A DNA stretch of 64,000 bases from an uncultured Sutterella sp. (GTDB lineage Bacteria; Pseudomonadota; Gammaproteobacteria; Burkholderiales; Burkholderiaceae_F), in assembly GCA_900545275.1 (NCBI GenBank), contig UQYG01000009.1, forward strand, positions 1-64,000. Reading direction: 5' to 3'. Below are positions 8,001 through 15,730 of the stretch, piece after piece (position 1 is the stretch's first letter; each line of letters opens with the position of its first letter). The notes below the pieces were generated by a model. The model saw nothing but the letters and a program-made list of their open reading frames with translations, was not told the origin of the DNA and did no database searches. The position numbers and the translations under genes are program-made.

Positions 8001-9944
8001 ATGCTTTTCCCCGAATCCTTTGAAGTCATCGTGGTCGGTTGCGGTCACGCCGGTGCGGAAGCTGCGCTTGCGAGCGCCCGCATGGGGAGAAAAACCCTTC
8101 TTATCACGCACAATCTCGATACGGTTGGGCAGCTCTCCTGCAACCCTTCCATCGGCGGCATCGGCAAGGGCCATCTCGTCAAGGAATTGGACGCGATGGG
8201 CGGCGCAATGGGCGTCGTTACGGACGAAGCGGGCATTCAGTTCCGCATCCTGAACCGTTCCAAAGGACCGGCCGTGCGCGCGACGCGTGCGCAGATTGAT
8301 CGTCAGCTCTACCGAACCGCCATGCGGCGGCTGGTGGAGTCGCAGCCGAACCTCTGGCTCTTTCAGCAGGCAGTCGACGATCTCATCGTGGAGAACGGAC
8401 GTGCGGCGGGCGTCGTTACGCAGACAGGCATCCGTTTTGACGCGCGTGCCGTGGTGCTTTGTGCCGGCACCTTCTTGAATGGTTTGGTGCACATCGGTCT
8501 CGAACACTATTCGGCCGGCCGCGTAGGGGATCCCGCGAGCATTCGTCTTGCCGAACGTCTCAAGGATCTCGGCATGCCGCAGGGACGTCTGAAAACGGGA
8601 ACGCCGCCGCGCATCGACGGGCGTTCCATCGATTACAGCCGCTGTGAGGTGCAGTGGGGAGAACTCGATCCGGTGCCTGGATTTTCTCTCTTTTTGCCGC
8701 AGCGTCCTCATCCCGAGCAGGTGCCCTGTTGGATTACGCGCACCAACCGCGAAATGCACGACCTGATTCTCGCCAATCTGGATCGATCCCCCATGTACAC
8801 GGGGGTGATTCAGGGGATCGGTCCCCGGTACTGTCCCTCCATCGAAGACAAGGTAAAACGATTCGCCGACAAGGACAGTCATCAGGTGTTCCTCGAGCCC
8901 GAAGGGCTTTCGGTGAATGAGATTTACCCGAACGGCGTGTCGACGAGCCTTCCCTTTGACGTGCAGATCCGGATGGTTCGGATGATGCCCGGTCTCGAAC
9001 ACGCGCATCTCCTTCGTCCGGGGTATGCGATCGAATACGATTACTACGATCCGCGCGGCCTCAAAAAGAGCCTGGAAACGAAGGCCATGCCCGGGCTTTT
9101 CTTTGCCGGGCAGATCAATGGCACGACGGGGTACGAAGAAGCGGCCGCCCAAGGCCTTCTGGCCGGCCTCAATGCCGCTCGCCTCGTTCGTGACGAGGAG
9201 CCCTGGGTACCCCGTCGTGACGAAGCCTACCTCGGCGTGATGGTCGACGATCTTACGACGAGAGGCGTGACGGAACCCTACCGAATGTTTACGAGCCGTG
9301 CGGAATACCGCCTGAGTCTTCGGGAAGACAACGCCGACGAGCGTCTTACCGAAATCGGGCGTTCGCTCGGACTCGTGAGCGACGAGCGCTACGCGTACTT
9401 CGAAGCTAAAAAGAAGGCGGTGGAATCGACGCTCGAGCAATTGGGGGCCGTGTGGGTTCATCCCAAGAAACTGCAGAATGGGGAGGACGAGCGAGTCCTG
9501 TCCGTGAAGCTCGAGCACGAATACAACCTTCGTACGTTGCTCGCCCGTCCGGGCATGAATCTGCGGACGCTCACCTCGATGAAACTCGAAGAGGGGGGCG
9601 AGGTCCTCGACGTTTCCGCGCTTGCCGACGACGTGGTGGAGCAAATCGAAATCGCCGTGAAGTATTCGGGCTACATCGACCGTCAGCGCGCCGAAATTGC
9701 CAAGACGATCGCCAACGAGACCCTGCGCATTCCCGCGGATCTGAATTACGACGACGTTCCGGGGCTTTCCTTTGAGGTTCGGCAGAAGCTTCGCTCCGTG
9801 CAGCCGGAAACGATCGGCCAGGCCACCCGAATTTCGGGCGTCACGCCTGCCGCTGTTTCGCTTCTCCTGGTGTACCTGAAGCGCAAGTACTACTACAACC
9901 GTCAAAAAGGCAGCCAAGACCCCTTCAAGGAGGAAAAGGCATGA
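8001..9944 (+). CDS. mnmG: tRNA uridine-5-carboxymethylaminomethyl modification enzyme MnmG (GidA)
   Basis: FAD-dependent partner of MnmE in wobble-uridine modification; cytoplasmic. The 647-residue protein starts with a dinucleotide-binding fold VVGCGHAGAEAALASARMG. It contains CNPSIGGIGKGHLVKELDA and the FAD-region sequences GQINGTTGYEEAAAQG and RAEYRLSLREDNAD. Length is near the usual 630. Its stop overlaps the start of rsmG by four bases (ATGA at 9941-9944), so the two are translationally coupled. Confidence 0.97.
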   Translation: MLFPESFEVIVVGCGHAGAEAALASARMGRKTLLITHNLDTVGQLSCNPSIGGIGKGHLVKELDAMGGAMGVVTDEAGIQFRILNRSKGPAVRATRAQIDRQLYRTAMRRLVESQPNLWLFQQAVDDLIVENGRAAGVVTQTGIRFDARAVVLCAGTFLNGLVHIGLEHYSAGRVGDPASIRLAERLKDLGMPQGRLKTGTPPRIDGRSIDYSRCEVQWGELDPVPGFSLFLPQRPHPEQVPCWITRTNREMHDLILANLDRSPMYTGVIQGIGPRYCPSIEDKVKRFADKDSHQVFLEPEGLSVNEIYPNGVSTSLPFDVQIRMVRMMPGLEHAHLLRPGYAIEYDYYDPRGLKKSLETKAMPGLFFAGQINGTTGYEEAAAQGLLAGLNAARLVRDEEPWVPRRDEAYLGVMVDDLTTRGVTEPYRMFTSRAEYRLSLREDNADERLTEIGRSLGLVSDERYAYFEAKKKAVESTLEQLGAVWVHPKKLQNGEDERVLSVKLEHEYNLRTLLARPGMNLRTLTSMKLEEGGEVLDVSALADDVVEQIEIAVKYSGYIDRQRAEIAKTIANETLRIPADLNYDDVPGLSFEVRQKLRSVQPETIGQATRISGVTPAAVSLLLVYLKRKYYYNRQKGSQDPFKEEKA

Positions 9945-10597
9945 CCACTCGGGAAGAAATGCTGATCCGCGGGCTCGAAGGACTGGGACTTCCTTCGCAG
10001 GAGCGGACGGTGCTGTTGCTCGGACGCTTCGCGGACCTTCTTTTGCGTTGGAACCGCACCTACAATCTGACGGCCATTCGGGAGGAGTCCGAGGTGGTGA
10101 CGCACCATCTTCTCGATTCGGCCGCCCTCGTGCCGATGATCGGGAAAATTGCGCCGGAGGCGCAGACGCTTCTCGACGTAGGAAGCGGCGGGGGACTTCC
10201 CGCCGTTCCGACGGCGCTGTTGCGCCCGGACCTCTCCGTTCACGCCGTCGACACGGTGAAGAAAAAGGTGACCTTTTTGCAACAGGCTCAGATTGAGTTG
10301 GGCCTCAAGAACTTTCACGCGCATCACGCGCGTGTGGAAAATCTGCGCCTTTCTCCGTTTGACGTGATCACTTCGCGCGCCTTCGCCTCTTTGGCGGACT
10401 TCACGAGTCTTACGGAGCACCTTCTGAAGCCTTCCGGCGTCTGGCTCGCCATGAAGGGCGTCGTTCCCGAAGAGGAAATGGCCGCTCTTCCCGATTTCGT
10501 AAGGGTTCGGGAAATTCTTCCGATGACGGTGCCCGGACTGCATGAATCCAGACATTTGATCGTTATGGAGCGCAACGAGCGTTGCGGACTGTCATGA
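9941..10597 (+). CDS. rsmG: 16S rRNA (guanine-527-N7)-methyltransferase RsmG
   Basis: SAM-dependent enzyme (GidB) methylating G527 of 16S rRNA; its loss is linked to low-level streptomycin resistance in other bacteria. The 218-residue protein has the NLTAIREESEVVTHHLLDS substrate region and the Rossmann SAM loop DVGSGGGLPAVP, followed by DTVKKKVTFLQQ. It overlaps mnmG at its start and the MarC-family gene at its end (ATGA, 10594-10597), forming a tight run of coupled genes. Confidence 0.96.
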   Translation: MTTREEMLIRGLEGLGLPSQERTVLLLGRFADLLLRWNRTYNLTAIREESEVVTHHLLDSAALVPMIGKIAPEAQTLLDVGSGGGLPAVPTALLRPDLSVHAVDTVKKKVTFLQQAQIELGLKNFHAHHARVENLRLSPFDVITSRAFASLADFTSLTEHLLKPSGVWLAMKGVVPEEEMAALPDFVRVREILPMTVPGLHESRHLIVMERNERCGLS

Positions 10598-11241
10598 TTT
10601 CAGCCTTTCTCAGTGCCTTCGTTTTCGCGTATTCGACGCTGGTGCCGGTGATCAATCCCTTCAGCGGAGCGATGCTCTTCACCACGATGACGCCTGACGT
10701 TCCGGATCGGGACAAAGCGTATGTGGTGAGGCAGATTGCGATTTTCTGTCTGATCATCATGCTCGTGTGTCTCTTTGCCGGGCACTTTATTTTGAGTTTC
10801 TTCGGCATTTCCGTAGGCGCTCTGCGCGTTGCAGGCGGCTGCGTGCTCTTTGCCGCAGGGTGGAATGCCATGAACGCTCCCGCTCACGACGGAACCGAGG
10901 ACAATGGTCGGCCGCAACGAATTTATTCGCGCACGCAACTCAAGTCGATGGCCTTTTACCCCTTTACGTTGCCGCTTACCACGGGGCCTGGATGCATTGC
11001 CGTGACGGTGGCGATCGGCACGAGTCTCCCGTACGACATTCCGAACATCGCCGGAACCGTCGCCGCAATCATCGCGACGATGGCCACGATTTGGGTTTGC
11101 TATCGTTATAGCGACCGCATCAGCAAAGCGGTGGGCACGGCAGGTGCCGACGCGTTGGCAAGAATCATGGCCTTCATCCTGATCTGCTTGGGCGTGTCCG
11201 TTTTCTGGCAGGGTTTCTCGGAACTGTGGAAGACCCTGTAA
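10594..11241 (+). CDS. MarC-family integral membrane protein
   Basis: A 215-residue protein with about six hydrophobic segments and the MarC/YchE pattern: LVPVINPFSGAMLF near the start, FFGISVGALRVAGGCVLFAAGW mid-protein (first 20 residues typical of MarC loops), FTLPLTTGPGCIAVTVA, and AFILICLGVSVFWQGF at the end. Function is not established; the family was once wrongly tied to multiple antibiotic resistance. The ATG at 10594 overlaps the rsmG stop and is preferred to an upstream TTG. A second, more divergent MarC-family gene is at 30532-31179. Confidence 0.85.
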   Translation: MISAFLSAFVFAYSTLVPVINPFSGAMLFTTMTPDVPDRDKAYVVRQIAIFCLIIMLVCLFAGHFILSFFGISVGALRVAGGCVLFAAGWNAMNAPAHDGTEDNGRPQRIYSRTQLKSMAFYPFTLPLTTGPGCIAVTVAIGTSLPYDIPNIAGTVAAIIATMATIWVCYRYSDRISKAVGTAGADALARIMAFILICLGVSVFWQGFSELWKTL

Positions 11242-11275
11242 AACCACGGGAATTGAATCAATTTCGGATGTTCTG

Positions 11276-12049
11276 ATGGCGAAGATTTTTTGCATTGCGA
11301 ATCAAAAAGGAGGCGTGGGGAAGACCACCACGGCGCTGAATCTTGCTGCTGCATTGGCGCAGAAGAAGCGCCGTGTGTTGTTCGTTGACCTCGATCCGCA
11401 GGGAAACGGCACGACGGGCGCGGGATTTGACAAGGGAGAACTATCGGCTTCGGTTTATGAACTCCTTATCGGCACGAAGTTTTTCGACGAGGTTGTTCAG
11501 CACGCCGAGTCCGGTTTCGACGTTCTTCCCTCCAATCGGGAACTTGCGGGAGCGGAGGTTGAGCTTGTCGGCATGAAGGACCGCGACGCGCGTCTGCGCG
11601 TGGTGCTTGACGCGGTGCGCGACCGCTACGACTACGTACTGATCGACTGCCCGCCGAGTCTTTCGATGATGACGATGAACGCCCTCTGCGCGGCCGACGG
11701 AGTCGTGATTCCCATGCAGTGCGAATACTTTGCGCTTGAGGGACTCACCGATCTCGTGGGGAGCGTGCGCCGCGTGCACGCGGAGAAGAACAAATCGCTT
11801 CGCATCATCACGCTTTTGCGCGTAATGTTCGACCCGCGCATTACGTTGCAGCAGCAGGTAAGTGAACAACTCATCAAACATTTCGGCGACAAGGTCTTCG
11901 AAACCATCATCCCCCGCAACGTACGCCTCGCCGAGGCGCCGAGCTACGGCAAGCCCGGCGTCGTCTACGACCGTTCAAGCAAGGGGGCGAAGGCCTACCT
12001 TGCCTGTGCGGACGAGTTGATTGCGCGGATGGAAGGCAAGCGCGCATGA
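11276..12049 (+). CDS. parA: Chromosome partitioning ATPase ParA (Soj)
   Basis: A 257-residue ParA/MinD-type ATPase that, with ParB, moves newly replicated origins apart. The deviant Walker A KGGVGKTT lies at residues 11-18, FVDLDPQGNGTTG follows, and the Walker B region is YVLIDCPPSLSMMT. Short length without an N-terminal HTH marks the chromosomal type, as does its position next to parB near the origin. parB starts ten bases after its stop. Confidence 0.97.
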   Translation: MAKIFCIANQKGGVGKTTTALNLAAALAQKKRRVLFVDLDPQGNGTTGAGFDKGELSASVYELLIGTKFFDEVVQHAESGFDVLPSNRELAGAEVELVGMKDRDARLRVVLDAVRDRYDYVLIDCPPSLSMMTMNALCAADGVVIPMQCEYFALEGLTDLVGSVRRVHAEKNKSLRIITLLRVMFDPRITLQQQVSEQLIKHFGDKVFETIIPRNVRLAEAPSYGKPGVVYDRSSKGAKAYLACADELIARMEGKRA

Positions 12050-12059
12050 GGGATGAGCA

Positions 12060-12941
12060 ATGAACAAGAAGGAAAAAAACAAGGGTTTGGGGCGCGGCCT
12101 CGATGCGCTGTTCGGCGCTCCGCTCTCCGAAGACTGGATGTCTGACGAAAAGGACGGTCTCGCCGTCGAGGAGCTTCGGCTCTCCGAGGTCGCTCCCGGG
12201 CGCATGCAGCCGCGTTCGCGCATGGAGCCCGAAGCGCTCGAGGCCTTGGCCGCCTCCATTCGCGAGGAAGGCATTCTGAGTCCCCTCATCGTGCGCAAAA
12301 CCGACGCGGGCTACGAAATTGTGGCCGGGGAGCGGCGCTATCAGGCCGCCAAGATGATCGGGCTCGAAACCGTCCCCGCCATCGTGAGGGAGCTCGACGA
12401 TCGGCATGCGCTCGCCGTGGGGCTCATCGAAAACATCCAGCGCGAAAATCTCAATCCCATTGAAGAGGCGCTCGGCGTTCGCCGCTTGCAGGAGGAGTTC
12501 GGATTGACGCACGAGGAATGCGCCAAGGCGATCGGCCGCTCGCGATCGGCCACCACGAACCTTTTGCGGCTCCTCGGGCTCAACGAAGAAGTGCAGGCTA
12601 TGCTCGCTCGCGGCGAACTCGAGATGGGACACGCCCGGGCGCTTCTCGCTCTCGAGGGGGCGATGCAGGTGGTCGCCGCCAAGCGCGTCGCGCTCGAGGC
12701 GCTTTCGGTGCGGCAAACCGAGGGGCTCGTCAAGAGAATGAAGGAGGGCGGCGTGCGCAAGGAACCCAAGAGCCGCGTCGTCATCAAGACGCGCGATGAC
12801 GAGCGTCTTGAAGAGGCTCTTGCCCACACGCTCGGTACCGTCGTGAAGTTGAGCGCTTCCCCGAAGGGCAAGGGGAAGATCGTCATTGAGTTCTCCAATC
12901 TGGAGCAGCTTCAGGGCATCGTCGATAGGATTCAACGTTAA
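12060..12941 (+). CDS. parB: Chromosome partitioning protein ParB
   Basis: A 293-residue CTP-dependent DNA clamp that loads at parS sites and spreads. The N-terminal segment KNKGLGRGLDALFG is the ParA-stimulating motif region. The CTPase core contains GERRYQAAKMIGLETVPAIV (GERR motif) and ENIQRENLNPIEEA. The HTH, about residues 150-200, includes LTHEECAKAIGRSRSATTN, and a C-terminal dimerisation domain follows. I could not find a convincing parS palindrome within this window. Confidence 0.96.
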   Translation: MNKKEKNKGLGRGLDALFGAPLSEDWMSDEKDGLAVEELRLSEVAPGRMQPRSRMEPEALEALAASIREEGILSPLIVRKTDAGYEIVAGERRYQAAKMIGLETVPAIVRELDDRHALAVGLIENIQRENLNPIEEALGVRRLQEEFGLTHEECAKAIGRSRSATTNLLRLLGLNEEVQAMLARGELEMGHARALLALEGAMQVVAAKRVALEALSVRQTEGLVKRMKEGGVRKEPKSRVVIKTRDDERLEEALAHTLGTVVKLSASPKGKGKIVIEFSNLEQLQGIVDRIQR

Positions 12942-12962
12942 CTACTTCCTTATATGTAGTTA
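12939..12962 (+). other. AT-rich stem-loop overlapping the parB stop codon
   Basis: Perfect 7-bp inverted repeat TAACTAC (12939-12945) / GTAGTTA (12956-12962) with a 10-base loop, starting in the parB stop codon. A short GGGA/TCCC hairpin and a pyrimidine-rich stretch follow near 12982-13005. Together they may end parAB transcription, but no good T-run is adjacent. Confidence 0.35.
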
Positions 12963-13013
12963 TAACGATGTAGTTTCGTAAGGGAAAGTCCCTCTTCTCA
13001 TCTTTTTGACTAA

Positions 13014-13043
13014 TTGTGAAAGGATGCAACAGAACTTTATACT
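13014..13043 (+). promoter_or_regulatory. Candidate promoter of the ATP synthase operon
   Basis: TTGTGA (13014-13019) and TATACT (13038-13043, one mismatch from consensus) are separated by 18 bases, about 35 bases before the atpI start. A TTGACT at 13006 is spaced too far from the -10 to fit. The position is right for the operon, but the -35 is weak. Confidence 0.5.
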
Positions 13044-13078
13044 CCATCCGTTTCAAATTCCCCTAGTCTGTGCAAGTC

Positions 13079-13441
13079 ATGTACGCCATTTCTGATATGA
13101 TGCGCGTTTCTCTTGCGCAGTTCGTTCTGACCTTTTTGGTGGCCGCGCTTTTTGCTGTTTTCGTAGGGCAGGAGGCTGGGCTTTCGGCACTGATCGGAGG
13201 AGGGGCTTATGCATTTCCGACGGCGCTTTTCGCGCTTTATTTGGTGCTTGCGGGACGAAGGACTCCGGGACGGTTCAATCCTTATCGGGTACTCGTAGGA
13301 GAATTTGTAAAGATCCTGGCGGTCTTGCTCATCTTGGGCTTGAGCGTCAGGTACTACGAAAACTTGCATTGGCCCGGTCTGATTCTGGGAATCGTGGTCG
13401 TGGTCAACGCGAACTTTATCGTGCTGTTCAAGAGAAACTAA
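13079..13441 (+). CDS. atpI: ATP synthase subunit I (AtpI)
   Basis: A 120-residue hydrophobic protein at the head of the atp operon; AtpI helps assemble the c-ring and is not part of the final complex. Four likely membrane helices are visible, including LAQFVLTFLVAALFAVFVG and GLILGIVVVVNANFIVLF, with the family feature GGGAYAFPTALFALYL. The start is uncertain: GTG at 13070, ATG at 13079 or ATG at 13097 are all in frame with no strong ribosome site. atpB follows 12 bases later. Confidence 0.82.
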   Translation: MYAISDMMRVSLAQFVLTFLVAALFAVFVGQEAGLSALIGGGAYAFPTALFALYLVLAGRRTPGRFNPYRVLVGEFVKILAVLLILGLSVRYYENLHWPGLILGIVVVVNANFIVLFKRN

Positions 13442-13453
13442 GGATCGGTATCC

Positions 13454-14284
13454 ATGGCAACCAACGCCCCTACCGCTACTGAGTACATTCAACACCATAT
13501 GGCGCACCTGTCTTCCATGAAGCAGGACGTCATCGTTGATTTTTCCGTGCTGAACTACGACACCCTCTTCTTCTCCGTGTTGATGATGGTCGTCATGTTC
13601 TTCCTCTTGAGAGCCGGTGCCAAGAATGCAACCTCCGGAGTTCCCGGTAAGGTGCAGTGTGCGGTGGAAATGCTTGTGGAAATGGTGAACAACCAGGCCA
13701 AAAGCATCGTCCACGGCGACCGCACTTATATCGCTCCGCTTGCATTGACCGTGTTCTGCTGGGTCTCGTTGATGAACGCCATCGACTTGATTCCGGTGGA
13801 TCTGTTCCCGATGATTGCCGGCTGGTTCGGCCTGCATTATCTCCGTCCGTTGCCCACGGCCGACCTGAACGGTACGCTGGGGATTTCCTTCGGCGTGTTG
13901 CTCTTGATGTTCTATTACGGCATCAAGGTCAAGGGCGCGACGGGATTCGTCGTGGAACTCTTTACGGCTCCGTTCGGCAAGAACCCGCTGCTTTGGCCGT
14001 TCAATCTTCTTCTGAACCTGATTGAATACCTGGCCAAGTTTGTGTCGTTGGGGATGCGACTTTTCGGCAACATGTATGCCGGCGAGTTGCTCTTCTTCCT
14101 TCTTGCCTTGCTGGGGGGCTTCGCTCTCGAACTCGGGCCCGTCGGGGCTGCGAGCGCCGGACTCGGCCAGGTCGCCGCAGGGTTGATCTGGTGGCTTTTC
14201 CACGTTCTGATTGTTTTGTTGCAGGCGTTTATCATGATGATGCTTACGCTTGTCTACATCGGTCAGGCACACAGTAGCCATTAA
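13454..14284 (+). CDS. atpB: F0F1 ATP synthase subunit a
   Basis: Membrane stator subunit (276 residues) that forms the two proton half-channels against the c-ring. The essential arginine is in SLGMRLFGNMYAGELL (about residue 198). Conserved helices near the C-terminus include LLQAFIMMMLTLVYIGQA with Gln. The N-terminal soluble stretch TEYIQHHMAHLS is usual for the family. It is the second gene of the operon, followed by the c-subunit gene after 62 bases. Confidence 0.97.
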   Translation: MATNAPTATEYIQHHMAHLSSMKQDVIVDFSVLNYDTLFFSVLMMVVMFFLLRAGAKNATSGVPGKVQCAVEMLVEMVNNQAKSIVHGDRTYIAPLALTVFCWVSLMNAIDLIPVDLFPMIAGWFGLHYLRPLPTADLNGTLGISFGVLLLMFYYGIKVKGATGFVVELFTAPFGKNPLLWPFNLLLNLIEYLAKFVSLGMRLFGNMYAGELLFFLLALLGGFALELGPVGAASAGLGQVAAGLIWWLFHVLIVLLQAFIMMMLTLVYIGQAHSSH

Positions 14285-14346
14285 TTAGGCATCAATACTT
14301 TTCTTTTTCACTACTCCCTTTTTTTCGGTTTAGGAGTTCTTTCAAA

Positions 14347-14589
14347 ATGACCAACGTCGCTTTCGTTGCTCTTACCTGCGGTCTTATCGTGAGTTTTGGT
14401 GCCGTCGGTGCTTCCATCGGTATCGCCATCATGGGTTCCAAGTACCTTGAATCGGCCGCTCGTCAGCCGGAACTCATGGAACCCCTTCAGACGAAGATGT
14501 TCCTTCTCGCCGGTCTTATCGACGCCGCCTTCCTTATCGGTGTCGGTATCGCCATGATGTTCGCCTTTGCCAACCCCTTCGTCGGCTAA
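14347..14589 (+). CDS. atpE: F0F1 ATP synthase subunit c
   Basis: An 80-residue, two-helix proteolipid forming the rotor ring. The polar loop is ESAARQPEL. The ion-binding carboxylate is the Asp in AGLIDAAFLIGVG on helix 2, with no Gln/Glu-Ser/Thr sodium signature, so H+ coupling is expected. Helix 1 has a glycine-rich face GAVGASIGIAIMG. A strong ribosome site (TTTAGGAG) precedes the ATG at 14347, fitting the high c-subunit stoichiometry. Confidence 0.97.
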   Translation: MTNVAFVALTCGLIVSFGAVGASIGIAIMGSKYLESAARQPELMEPLQTKMFLLAGLIDAAFLIGVGIAMMFAFANPFVG

Positions 14590-14596
14590 TCCTTCC

Positions 14597-14673
14597 GACG
14601 CAAAAGTTACAACGTCTTTTTTTCAATGACGACGAGGCTGCGTCGACGCCAATCCTTTTCGCCGCGGCCTCGT
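14597..14673 (+). promoter_or_regulatory. Hairpins and T-tract between atpE and atpF (possible attenuator)
   Basis: A weak stem GACG (14597-14600) / CGTC before a run of eight T, then a 7-bp stem ACGAGGC (14632-14638) / GCCTCGT (14667-14673). A further GTCGG/CCGAC repeat spans the atpE stop. Partial termination or RNA processing here could lower expression of genes after atpE; this is inference from structure only. Confidence 0.35.
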
Positions 14674-14687
14674 AACGGGGTTCAATA

Positions 14688-15158
14688 ATGAATATCAATG
14701 CCTCTCTGTTTGTACAGATGGTCGTGTTCTTCCTTGGTGCCTGGATCACCATGAAGTACATCTGGCCGCCGTTGATCCGCGCGATCGAAGAGCGGCAGAA
14801 GCAAATTGCAGACGGGCTCGCCGCCGCCAACAAGGGTGAACGTGCGCTGGCCGTCGCCACGGAGCAGGGTAAGGCGATTGAAGCCGATGCTCGTGCCCGT
14901 GCTTCCAATCTTGTGGCCGACGGCGAAAAGCTGGGTCAGAAGATTGTCGAGGACGCCAAGGCTCAGGCTCAGATTGAAGCCGATCGCATTCTCGAAGCTG
15001 CTCGTGCGGAAGCCGCCCAGGAAATGGAACGCGTCCGTGAACAGCTCCGCAATCAGGTTGCGGTGCTCGCCGTCGCCGGTGCCGAGCAGATTCTGGCCCG
15101 CGAAGTGGACAAAACGGTTCATGCTCAATTGCTTGAACAATTGAAGGCGAAGCTCTGA
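14688..15158 (+). CDS. atpF: F0F1 ATP synthase subunit b
   Basis: Peripheral stalk subunit, 156 residues. One N-terminal membrane helix, LFVQMVVFFLGAWITMKYIW (about residues 6-25), is followed by a long charged coiled coil (about 30-150) rich in Ala, Glu, Lys and Arg. This matches the standard b subunit in length and layout, not the divergent b' form. It lies two bases before atpH. Confidence 0.96.
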   Translation: MNINASLFVQMVVFFLGAWITMKYIWPPLIRAIEERQKQIADGLAAANKGERALAVATEQGKAIEADARARASNLVADGEKLGQKIVEDAKAQAQIEADRILEAARAEAAQEMERVREQLRNQVAVLAVAGAEQILAREVDKTVHAQLLEQLKAKL

Positions 15159-15160
15159 TT

Positions 15161-15712
15161 ATGGCTGAACTTTCGACGATTGCGCGCCCCTACGCTTCGG
15201 GTCTCATGAAGGCCCTTCAGGAACGTAAGGCCGGCGCTGATGAAGTGGCGGAGGTGCTCCAGGCGCTGAAGGCGATTTGCGCCGTCGCGCAGGACCCTCA
15301 GGTCGCCACGTTGGTGGGCGATCCGAAACTGACTGACGATCAACTTTTCAATCTGATCGAGGATGCTTGTGGCGGCTCCCTTCCCAAGGACGCCGCGAAT
15401 CTTCTTCGAGTGGTGGTGGAAAACGATCGTCTGGAAGTGATGCCGGAAATCGCTCGTCAGTTCCATGAACTGAAGAATTTGTCCGAGGGTGTCGCAGACG
15501 CCTATATCGAGACGGCCTTCGAGCTCAGCGATGACGAGCTCAAGGGACTTTTGGACAAGCTTGCATCGAAGTTCCCGGGAGTGAAGCTCACGCCCATCGT
15601 TCGTGTCAATCCCGAACTGATCGGCGGTGTGGCGGTAACGGTCGGCGACCAAGTGATCGATGCAACGGTCCGCACCCGTCTCGAGCAGATGAAAACGATG
15701 CTCACCGCTTAA
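15161..15712 (+). CDS. atpH: F0F1 ATP synthase subunit delta
   Basis: A 183-residue soluble stalk subunit that links F1 alpha to the b dimer. The start MAELSTIARPYASGLMKAL and the C-terminal block SKFPGVKLTPIVRVNPELIG followed by GVAVTVGDQVIDATVRTRL are characteristic of OSCP/delta proteins. It lies between atpF and atpA with small gaps. Nothing unusual was noted. Confidence 0.95.
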   Translation: MAELSTIARPYASGLMKALQERKAGADEVAEVLQALKAICAVAQDPQVATLVGDPKLTDDQLFNLIEDACGGSLPKDAANLLRVVVENDRLEVMPEIARQFHELKNLSEGVADAYIETAFELSDDELKGLLDKLASKFPGVKLTPIVRVNPELIGGVAVTVGDQVIDATVRTRLEQMKTMLTA

Positions 15713-15730
15713 AAAATTCGGAGCTGTAAG

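Noticed and set aside
7056..9917. 953-codon open frame on the minus strand opposite mnmE and mnmG
   Set aside because: GC-rich antisense shadow of two well-identified genes; the translation is rich in His, Arg and Gly with no domain or ribosome site.
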